DNA from: Bacteroidales bacterium
GTDB taxonomy: Bacteria > Bacteroidota > Bacteroidia > Bacteroidales > UBA932
Length of the DNA stretch: 64,000 nucleotides
Assembly: GCA_016287875.1 (NCBI GenBank)
Contig: JAEEXQ010000003.1
Location: 21,996-85,995 of the forward strand
Direction: 5' to 3'
Below are positions 52,565 to 59,415 of the stretch, one piece after another. How positions within the stretch are numbered: position 1 is the first letter of the stretch; every line of letters begins with the position of its first letter. The position numbers and the translations under genes were made by a program. The notes beneath the pieces were generated by a model. The model had not been told where the DNA came from, did not search any database, and saw only the letters and a program-made list of their open reading frames with translations.

Positions 52565-52753
52565 GTCGGAGAAGTTCGTGAGTGGAGAGTCGGCAATACT
52601 ACGACTGCAGACATTGTCGTAAGAAATGATAATGGGCTTTATGATGTAATTGAAACCAAACGACAAGAAGGAATCTCCAGACTTTCAAAAGGCCAGAAAG
52701 CAGCGCAAAAACATGTTAATAATGGGGATGGTGTACCCATCCCTAAAAGTGTA
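52565..52753 (+). pseudogene. Orphan toxin-tip fragment, nuclease-like
   Basis: A start-less open stretch in the same frame as, and directly after, the stop of copy 2. It reads VGEVREWRVGNTTTADIVVR, then DNGLYDVIETKRQEGISRLS and KGQKAAQKHVNNGDGVPIP. The spacing of Asp (TADIVV), Glu-x-Lys (IETKR) and the LSKGQ stretch resembles PD-(D/E)xK nuclease toxins that end Rhs or contact-dependent proteins. It has no core, promoter or start, so it is interpreted as a displaced tip remnant. After about 52753 the frame enters the repeat region. Confidence 0.55.
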
Positions 52754-52815
52754 AGCCTCCCCCTTTTCGTGCAGCTTAGAAGTTTACGCCGATGCAACCA
52801 GAATCCCTTCACCCC

Positions 52816-52902
52816 ATCGGTAACCAAAAACGCCCCTCTTTGGTTACGGAACTATCTGCAAACCCCATCGGTAACCAAAAACCCGGGTTTTTGGTTACCG
52901 AT
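52816..52902. repeat. Two related palindromes (GTAACCAAA type)
   Basis: The second is a perfect 36-bp palindrome at 52867-52902 (arms ATCGGTAACCAAAAACCC and its complement). The first, at 52816-52850, has the same left arm and a partial right arm, pairing GTAACCAAA (52820-52828) with TTTGGTTAC (52839-52847). A 20-bp direct repeat (52812-52831 and 52863-52882) covers the left arms. Confidence 0.85.
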
Positions 52903-52944
52903 TGCGGGTCAACCGAATCTGGAGGGGCGGGATTGCCGGTCGGG

Positions 52945-53030
52945 GCCGGCAATGACGGGGAGGTCGGAGCCGGCAATGACGGGAAAGGTCAAGCCGGCAA
53001 TGACGGGGCGGCCGGGGCCGGCAAAAACGG
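52945..53030. repeat. Four tandem 24-bp repeats
   Basis: GCCGGCAATGACGGG begins at 52945, 52969 and 52993, with a degenerate fourth unit (GCCGGCAAAAACGG) at 53017: a strict 24-bp period, 15 conserved and 9 variable bases. An inverted ATTGCCGG lies just before the first unit. Frames through it can read collagen-like, but no start or promoter supports a gene. Confidence 0.85.
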
Positions 53031-53095
53031 AAGCCTCGCTCGATAGCTAGGCGCGATTATTGTTGGGGGAAGGGCTTCGGTAATTGAGAATAACT

Positions 53096-55978
53096 ATGAG
53101 AAAAGCCCTTTTGGTGCCACTGCTTATTGCCTGCTCGCTTCTTTCTGCGAAGGCACAGGTTGTCATCTTCAACGAAAATGTCAAAGGACAGGTCTGCGAT
53201 GTTTCTGTCCAGGTGAAGGATTCCCTTACTAAGGAAACCATCCCTTATGCTTCGGTCTATGTCATCCCGCGCAAGGACACGACTATCACCAATTTCACTA
53301 TGACCGACACCCAGGGCGATGCGAAGCTGGACGGCGTTCCGTATGGCATCTATACCCTCCACGTCGAAATGATGGGCTACAGGCCTTTCGTGAAGGAGAG
53401 GTATTTCCGTCAGAACGTGGTCGATATGGGGACCATACTTCTGCAGGTGGACGAACAGTTCCTGAGGGCCGCTATGGTGTCGGACGTAGGCAATCCCATA
53501 GTCATAAAGCAAGATACCGTAGAGTTCAATGCATCATCCTTCCGCGTAGGGGCCAATGCAATGCTCAAGGACCTTCTGCGCCGTATGCCCGGTATGGAAA
53601 TCACCCCGGAAGGCAAGGTCAAGTTCAACGGGCAGGAAATAGACAAGCTCACCGTCGGCGGGCGGACTTTCTTCTTCAACGACCAAGCCACCGCGCTGAA
53701 CAATCTCCCGGCCTCCGTGGTTGACAAGATACGCGTGATAGACAAGGAATCCGACAAGTCCAAGGCTTCGGGCATAAAGGACGGAGAAGTGGAGAAGGTA
53801 CTGGACGTAGCCCTGAAGAAGGAATATCAGGAGGGCTGGTTCGGCAATCTGGGGCTGGGCGCAGGAACGTCGGTAGATGCCGGCAAGGCGGGAGATGAGC
53901 TCCGCGATGACCGTGGCCTTCTTTTCAATGGCAACGCCCTGGTTTCCGCATATGACAAGAAAGACCAGGTAACCCTGATAGGCAATGCCCTGAACGTGGA
54001 TGAATCCGGAATGGTATTCGTAATGAGGGATGAAGACGGCGAGAGTTCGCTTCTTAACCAAGGTCTCTTCACGGCTGCGCAAACCGGTGTCAACGTCAAT
54101 TCCAGCCGCATAAAGGATAATGAGCTGAACATCAGTGCCGATTACAAGTATAACGACACCGACTCCGGCAGCAGAACCGAAAGGACAAGTTTCCTGGAGG
54201 ATGGAAATCTGGATACCTCCACGAAAAACAAAGGAAATCTGCGTACGGATCAGTACAAGGCCAGCGTGGAATTGAATAAGGAGGAAGGTAAGCTGGTTTA
54301 TGAAACTAGCGCCTACCTGTTTTACAAGGAGTCGGATTATCATAGTGAATCATCCTCCGAAACCACGCGGGAAGGCGTTTTCGTGAACCGGGCCCGGAAC
54401 GACGACGGCGGCCACGAGAAAAAGACGGATATGGGAGTGTCCGGCGATTTCACTCTGGGAGAAATCTTTGGCCGCGAGGGCCGTTCCATCAACTTCTCAG
54501 CAGGAATCAGCAGTTCCCGCGGGAATAAACAAAGCCTGGAATCCTCCCTGCTTACTACCGTTTCGGGAGAGGAGGACAGGAGGATGAGATATGAGGCCGA
54601 CAACGATTCGGACCAGATGTCCTGCTCCCTGAGCTATTCCGAACCTTTGGGCAAAAAATGGAAGCTGGCCGCCGAAGGCTATTTCAGCAGAAGGATAACC
54701 GATTATTCCAGGGATGCATTCGACGATGCCGGGAAGAATGACTATTTTTCGTCCGTCAACCACAGCGACTGCCTTAAGCAAGACTACAAACTGACCGCCC
54801 AGTACCAGATCGGGAAGCAGCATTACCTGTCTTTCGGCGCCATCGCAGGCGGGATTCTGAACGAGACCTTCTCGAAGAGTTTCGGCGTGGAGGAAACTAC
54901 GGGAAAGGGGGAGTGGTACTGGTCGCTGGCTCCGGACATCTCCTATCAGAGCCGTTCCGGCGAAAACCTTATCCGTTTCAAGGCCAGAAGCAGATCCTAC
55001 CGGCCTTCCGTTATCAAGATGCTGCCGACGCTGAACATCGCCAATCCTTCCCGGCCGGAAATAGGAAACATATATCTCAAGCCTTATACGGAGATGCTCT
55101 GCTATTTAATTTGGGATAAGAGCAACAAGAAGGATTTCTTCACCATCGAAACATATTGCAGCGGAGAGATTGTCACAAGGCCCGTTACGCAGGCTTTGTG
55201 GAGCGATGCCGACGGAGTGATGTATGGTGTGCCGGTAAACTCGAAGGCTCCTAAGTACCGCTTGAGCATGAGCATCGATTATACAAAGTCCTTTGGCGAA
55301 AGCAAGCTATGGTCGCTTTCGGCTTACTTCTATTCCAGATTATCATCCGAACTTTCATACCAGGCGACCAGTTCTATGCCCGCCTTGGACAAGGAGAATT
55401 TCGATTATGGCAGCTTCATCGACTCTTTCTGGGGGAATGCAGGCGGGGACCGCTTCTACGGAGGAAAAAGTGGTATGAAAGAGAGCCGCAACATCCAGTT
55501 CACCCCGGCAGGCTCTCTGAAGCTTAAGTATAATCAGGAACGCTATTCGTTGCTTTTGAGCGCGTTCGCGTCTCTGGACGCCTCCCGCTATTCGCTGGAT
55601 CCGGATGCCAATATGGATGCCATCGACCTTGGTCTGAACCTGGAAGGCTCTTATATCCTTCCTCTGGATATAGAGCTGGAGAGCAGTATCGGCTATAATG
55701 CCTACAAGGGATACGCCCTGGGCATGGGCGAGCCTGAATGGATATGGGACGCATCCATATCCAAGACCGTCGGTTCCTTCGTGCTGAGCATAAGGGGAAA
55801 CGACCTCTTGAATCAGAGAAGGTCCCTCTATCACGAAGCTACGGCTAACTATAGGGAAGACAGCTACAAGCTTACTCTCGGGCGCTATGTGATTTTCGGA
55901 CTGAAGTGGAATTTCGGTAAGATGAATGCCGTCAACAGCGCCAAAGCCCAGAATGCGGCCTGGCAGATGATGTGGTAG
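53096..55978 (+). CDS. Outer-membrane beta-barrel protein with carboxypeptidase-regulatory-like domain
   Basis: A 960-residue TonB-receptor-like outer-membrane protein of the OMP_b-brl_3 type. A signal peptide (to SAKAQ) leads to a CarboxypepD_reg-like beta-sandwich at about 40-120 (VKDSLTKETIPYASVYV...YTLHVEMMGYRPF), a plug-like domain at about 135-230 (LKDLLRRMPGMEI, KFNGQEIDKLTVGGRTFF, LPASVVDKIRVIDK), and a long barrel to the C-terminus. No SusD partner is adjacent, so it is not a standard SusC. The start at 53096 is the ATG that begins the signal peptide. The LytTR gene follows 22 bp downstream. Confidence 0.88.
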   Translation: MRKALLVPLLIACSLLSAKAQVVIFNENVKGQVCDVSVQVKDSLTKETIPYASVYVIPRKDTTITNFTMTDTQGDAKLDGVPYGIYTLHVEMMGYRPFVKERYFRQNVVDMGTILLQVDEQFLRAAMVSDVGNPIVIKQDTVEFNASSFRVGANAMLKDLLRRMPGMEITPEGKVKFNGQEIDKLTVGGRTFFFNDQATALNNLPASVVDKIRVIDKESDKSKASGIKDGEVEKVLDVALKKEYQEGWFGNLGLGAGTSVDAGKAGDELRDDRGLLFNGNALVSAYDKKDQVTLIGNALNVDESGMVFVMRDEDGESSLLNQGLFTAAQTGVNVNSSRIKDNELNISADYKYNDTDSGSRTERTSFLEDGNLDTSTKNKGNLRTDQYKASVELNKEEGKLVYETSAYLFYKESDYHSESSSETTREGVFVNRARNDDGGHEKKTDMGVSGDFTLGEIFGREGRSINFSAGISSSRGNKQSLESSLLTTVSGEEDRRMRYEADNDSDQMSCSLSYSEPLGKKWKLAAEGYFSRRITDYSRDAFDDAGKNDYFSSVNHSDCLKQDYKLTAQYQIGKQHYLSFGAIAGGILNETFSKSFGVEETTGKGEWYWSLAPDISYQSRSGENLIRFKARSRSYRPSVIKMLPTLNIANPSRPEIGNIYLKPYTEMLCYLIWDKSNKKDFFTIETYCSGEIVTRPVTQALWSDADGVMYGVPVNSKAPKYRLSMSIDYTKSFGESKLWSLSAYFYSRLSSELSYQATSSMPALDKENFDYGSFIDSFWGNAGGDRFYGGKSGMKESRNIQFTPAGSLKLKYNQERYSLLLSAFASLDASRYSLDPDANMDAIDLGLNLEGSYILPLDIELESSIGYNAYKGYALGMGEPEWIWDASISKTVGSFVLSIRGNDLLNQRRSLYHEATANYREDSYKLTLGRYVIFGLKWNFGKMNAVNSAKAQNAAWQMMW

Positions 55979-55988
55979 TTTTTTTTCT

Positions 55989-55996
55989 TATCTTTG
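55989..55996 (+). promoter_or_regulatory. -7 box of the LytTR gene
   Basis: Reads TATCTTTG and ends 4 nt before the LytTR ATG, implying a nearly leaderless mRNA. Confidence 0.6.
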
Positions 55997-56000
55997 CTTT

Positions 56001-56825
56001 ATGTCGATACTGAACCGGAAATACCCCCACGAAGAGAATGCCCTTTGGATCAGGGACAATGTCCTCTACAGTGTCCTTGTCGTGGCAATATTGTATTTCT
56101 TCCAGCCTTTCGGTTTCAGTTCCTACAGCGGCAACAAACTGGTGGTTTCCCTGCTTTTCGGCCTGGTCACCTTCTTCTGCTGCATGGTTTATCATCCATT
56201 GACCCACTTGATCATAAGGAAACGGGTGAAGTCCTGGAAGATATGGAAGGAGGGAGTGTATCTTGTCTGCCTTATCCTTTTCATAGGCCTTGCCAACTTT
56301 CTGCTGTTCTCGCTGGTATTCCATTACACGCTTTCGCTCGGAATCTTCCTGGCCTTCCTGTACTGGACCTTCCTGATCGGGATAGTCATTACCGTCGTTT
56401 CGCTCAGCCTGAGGTACCACCGCTACCTCCGCAGCAAGCTGGACGCCCTCCTTCCCGACACGAAAGAGGAACAGAGCGGCATCCAGGTTACCATACACGA
56501 TACACGTGTGCGCGGGAACGACCTGACCCTGCAACTGAACGACCTTCTGTTCATCGAGGCCAGGAAGAACAACGTGGCCGTATTCCACAAGGCGGACGGC
56601 AAGGTCCGCAGGGACGAGGTCCAGACATCCCTTTCCGCAGTGCTGGCCGAGCTCGGAGCATACGGGAACATCTTCCAGTGTCATCGTTCGTATGTGGTGA
56701 ACATCAACAACATCAGTTCCGCAAAAGGCAATTCGAATGGCTATACCCTGGTGATGGGAGATGCTCCCACGACCGTCCCGGTGTCGCGTTCATTCGTCAG
56801 CAAACTCACGTCATTCGTCCGCTGA
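56001..56825 (+). CDS. Membrane-embedded LytTR transcriptional regulator
   Basis: A 274-residue protein with four N-terminal helices (about 22-38, 45-65, 82-105, 112-135) followed by a LytTR DNA-binding domain at about 165-272 (DLLFIEARKNNVAVFHKADG, LSAVLAELGAYGNIFQCHRSYVVNINNI, VPVSRSFVSKL). This MFS-less membrane-LytTR form is common in Bacteroidota and acts without a receiver domain; the membrane part is presumably the sensor. A direct repeat that resembles LytTR sites lies 12 bp after the gene and in front of the TonB-type gene, its likely target. Confidence 0.92.
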   Translation: MSILNRKYPHEENALWIRDNVLYSVLVVAILYFFQPFGFSSYSGNKLVVSLLFGLVTFFCCMVYHPLTHLIIRKRVKSWKIWKEGVYLVCLILFIGLANFLLFSLVFHYTLSLGIFLAFLYWTFLIGIVITVVSLSLRYHRYLRSKLDALLPDTKEEQSGIQVTIHDTRVRGNDLTLQLNDLLFIEARKNNVAVFHKADGKVRRDEVQTSLSAVLAELGAYGNIFQCHRSYVVNINNISSAKGNSNGYTLVMGDAPTTVPVSRSFVSKLTSFVR

Positions 56826-56836
56826 ACGGCCGTCTG

Positions 56837-56870
56837 CTAGTTATCCGTCCGCGTTTCTAGTTGTCTGTCC
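56837..56870 (+). promoter_or_regulatory. Candidate LytTR operator (direct repeat)
   Basis: CTAGTTATCCGTCC at 56837-56850 and CTAGTTGTCTGTCC at 56857-56870, 20 bp apart start to start, about two helical turns. LytTR proteins bind imperfect ~9-bp direct repeats of GTT type with about 12-bp spacing. The pair ends 6 bp before the -33 element of the next gene. Confidence 0.6.
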
Positions 56871-56876
56871 TGATTA

Positions 56877-56908
56877 TTTGCAGGAGTGTTTTTCCATGTT
56901 CATCTTTG
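56877..56908 (+). promoter_or_regulatory. Promoter of the TonB-type receptor gene
   Basis: TTTG at 56877-56880, 20-nt spacer, CATCTTTG at 56901-56908 (one mismatch to TAnnTTTG), ending 4 nt before the ATG. The weak -7 box fits a promoter that needs an activator. Confidence 0.6.
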
Positions 56909-56912
56909 CGGC

Positions 56913-58970
56913 ATGAAAAACATCCTCACCATAATCGCCATTCTTTTCGCGGCCTCCGCTTCCGCACTTGGCCAGACCCGTATAAGCGGGAAAGTCTATG
57001 ATGACCTGGGCCCCCTCGCCGGTGTCAACGTGTTTATCCTCGGCAGCATCGAGGGAGCAGTTTCCGATACTTCCGGATGCTTCTCTTTCGTAAGCTCGCG
57101 CAAGGGCGAGCAGACCCTTGTGGCTTCTATGCTTGGTTACGAAGATTATAGGAAGGTCGCCGACGTGACTTCCTTTCAGGATCTGGACATACGTATGAGG
57201 CTCAGGTCCGCCACCATCGACGAAGTGGTGGTATGCGCCAGTACCTTCAGTATGGGAAAAAGCTACCAGTTCAAGTCGATGGATGCCATAGACGTGGTGC
57301 TGTCCGGGAATTCCTGCGGAGATGTGGTAGCGGCTATGCAGAGCCTCCCCGGCACGCAGAAAGTAGGGGAGAACGGCCGTCTCTATGTGCGTGGAGGCGA
57401 GAGTTGGGAATGCCAGACCTACGTCAACGGTATGCACGTGCTTGTGCCCTACAGCACGAATGTCGAAGGGCAGAGCCAGAGAGGACGCTTCTCTCCCTTC
57501 CTCTTCAAGGGAATGAGCTTCTCCCTTGGCGGATATTCGGGCGAATACGGGCAGGCGCTCTCTTCCGTCCTGCCTATGGAGACCACCGACGTGGCCGGCG
57601 ACGACAAACTGGGCGTAAGCGCCTCGCTGGTGGACTGGAACCTGGGCGGAACCAAGGCTTTCAAGACCAGCAGCCTCTCGTTCAACGCCGCCTACACCGA
57701 CCTCCATCTCTACAATGCCATGTTCCCCGACCGGGTGGACTGGACCCGCCCCTATGGCAAGTTCGCTGCGGAGGCCCAGTACAAGATGGAACTCTCCCGA
57801 GGCGGCGAGATGAAAAGCTATGCCGGATACGACTATACCTCGGTAGGGATGAACACCGAAGGCCGGGGGCTTTCGCTCGGCGAGCATAACGTGTATGCCA
57901 ATGCCGTCGTGAGGACCGGCTTTGGCAAGGGATATTCCTTCTTCGCAGGTGCCGCCGAATCGATGGTGCTGAGCGACATCCAGGGCGCTATGGTCGCGGG
58001 TGACCACTACCACAACCGCAGGAACGAGGTACATCTCAAGGCGGAAATCAAGAAGAGCGTCTCCCCGCTGCTAAAGCTGTCGGCAGGCGTCGAAGATTAT
58101 ATAAGGAACAGCACCACTTCCTACGAGGCCACCGGCTACGATCTGGCCTACAATGTGGCTGCGGCCCATATGGATGCCAATGTCCGAGTGGTTCCCAAAC
58201 TCTTTCTGAACGTGTCCGTGAGAGGGGAGAACGTGGATTACAATAATGAATGGACAGTGATGCCCAGGGCGACGCTCAGCTTCGTGCCCGGCGGCAAGTT
58301 CCAGACCTCGCTGATGTTCGGGCGTTACAGCCAGAGCCCGGAAGACGACTACATAGCCCGCAGAAGCGGAAAACTCTTCCAGAGCATTGCCGACCACGCC
58401 ATACTCAGCCTGCAGTACAGCACTTCCAAGACCGTGTTCAGACTGGAACCCTACTATAAGAAATACAGTAACCTGCCCCTGCTTTCCGGTGGCCTCTATA
58501 CCTCGGACGGATATGGCATGAGCCGCGGTCTGGATATCTTCCTGGAAGATGCTTCCCTGATTAAGAATCTCATTGTCACAGCAGCATATTCTTTCAACGA
58601 TTCCGAGAGGCTGTACCTTGATTTCGATGCTCCCAGGGCCCCGGAATATGCCTCCAGGCACAATTTCCGCCTCTCGTTCAAGTATGGCATTGGAAAATGC
58701 ATAGTGGGCCTCGCCGATTCCTATGCCAGCCCCCGCACCTTCGCTGCAGGAAAGACCCCTTACTATAACAGCCTCGATGCTAACTTTACCTATCTTCCCC
58801 ATCCGAAGGTAATCATCTACGCATCGCTGAACAATATCCTTGGCCGTACCAATGTGTACAGGATCAAGCCCGACGGCTCGCAGATGGCCGCCACCAGGGA
58901 CAGGTTCTTCTATTTAGGAATAATGGTTTCACTTAAAAACAAAAACGCATATGATGTCTCGAATTTCTAG
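56913..58970 (+). CDS. TonB-dependent receptor-like outer-membrane protein
   Basis: A 685-residue outer-membrane protein. A signal peptide (to ALGQ) is followed by a CarboxypepD_reg-like domain at about 22-105 (ISGKVYDDLGPLAGVNVFI, GCFSFVSSRKGEQTLVASMLGYEDY), a plug domain at about 112-215 (CGDVVAAMQSLPGTQKVGENG, LYVRGGESWECQTYVNGM) and a barrel ending in aromatic strands (RFFYLGIMVSLK). The start at 56913 gives the signal peptide and follows the promoter. No SusD lies nearby. Gene order LytTR regulator, receptor, small periplasmic protein suggests a regulated uptake or sensing unit. The 3' end overlaps the next gene by 20 bp. Confidence 0.9.
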   Translation: MKNILTIIAILFAASASALGQTRISGKVYDDLGPLAGVNVFILGSIEGAVSDTSGCFSFVSSRKGEQTLVASMLGYEDYRKVADVTSFQDLDIRMRLRSATIDEVVVCASTFSMGKSYQFKSMDAIDVVLSGNSCGDVVAAMQSLPGTQKVGENGRLYVRGGESWECQTYVNGMHVLVPYSTNVEGQSQRGRFSPFLFKGMSFSLGGYSGEYGQALSSVLPMETTDVAGDDKLGVSASLVDWNLGGTKAFKTSSLSFNAAYTDLHLYNAMFPDRVDWTRPYGKFAAEAQYKMELSRGGEMKSYAGYDYTSVGMNTEGRGLSLGEHNVYANAVVRTGFGKGYSFFAGAAESMVLSDIQGAMVAGDHYHNRRNEVHLKAEIKKSVSPLLKLSAGVEDYIRNSTTSYEATGYDLAYNVAAAHMDANVRVVPKLFLNVSVRGENVDYNNEWTVMPRATLSFVPGGKFQTSLMFGRYSQSPEDDYIARRSGKLFQSIADHAILSLQYSTSKTVFRLEPYYKKYSNLPLLSGGLYTSDGYGMSRGLDIFLEDASLIKNLIVTAAYSFNDSERLYLDFDAPRAPEYASRHNFRLSFKYGIGKCIVGLADSYASPRTFAAGKTPYYNSLDANFTYLPHPKVIIYASLNNILGRTNVYRIKPDGSQMAATRDRFFYLGIMVSLKNKNAYDVSNF

Positions 58971-59415
58971 AAAAAGCGTTCTCGCTTTCGTAGTTGCCTT
59001 GATGGCAGTTTCCTTCACCTGCAAAGCTCAGGGCCCCGCCGGCGTCGCCGAACTCAAGCGCATGGAGTACATGTATCCCGACAGCCTCGCTCTCAAGCAG
59101 CAGATTGCACTGCTGAGCCTTAACTACTCAATCTCCAACCCTAAGGCAGAGGGAGTGGAAGCTGTGATGGGCGATGCCGAGAAGTACATCCGTATCCTGG
59201 ACGAAAACCCTGCGGCCGACCCTTCAGACGTGCTTACGCTTAAAGGATTTTACTATCTGGTGCGCATAGTACAGGATCCCGCCGTGAACGGCAGGAAGTA
59301 CTATATGGAAGTATCCCAGAACTTTGATAAGGCCCTTAAACTCAATCCTGAGAACAAGCTTGCGCAGGTTCTTCAGCAGAAGTTCTACGAGGGTATGAAT
59401 GCTTCCCGGCCTTGA
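58951..59415 (+). CDS. Small secreted TPR-like protein
   Basis: A 154-residue protein of unknown function with a signal peptide (cleavage near CKAQ). The mature part is helical; NFDKALKLNPENKLAQVLQQKFYEG near the end (in parts FDKALKLNPENKLAQ) resembles a TPR repeat, as do earlier helices around YIRILDENPAADP. It starts inside the receptor gene (20-bp overlap) and is coupled to it, so it probably works with the receptor in the periplasm. Either of the first two codons (MM) may be the start. Its last 74 bases run antisense to the end of the GH63-like gene. Confidence 0.75.
   Translation: MMSRISRKSVLAFVVALMAVSFTCKAQGPAGVAELKRMEYMYPDSLALKQQIALLSLNYSISNPKAEGVEAVMGDAEKYIRILDENPAADPSDVLTLKGFYYLVRIVQDPAVNGRKYYMEVSQNFDKALKLNPENKLAQVLQQKFYEGMNASRP

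Noticed and set aside
52945..53030. CRISPR array
   Set aside because: Units are 24 bp with only 9 variable bases and no cas genes nearby; it is a simple tandem repeat.
52769..53050. Small protein with PAMTG repeats, or a collagen-like frame (AGNDG repeats)
   Set aside because: Both are readings of the tandem DNA repeat. The first is only the continuation of the orphan-tip frame; neither has a promoter or homology.
53096..58970. SusCD-type polysaccharide utilisation locus
   Set aside because: The two outer-membrane barrels have no SusD-like lipoprotein beside them and the genes between them encode a LytTR regulator, not glycan-binding proteins.
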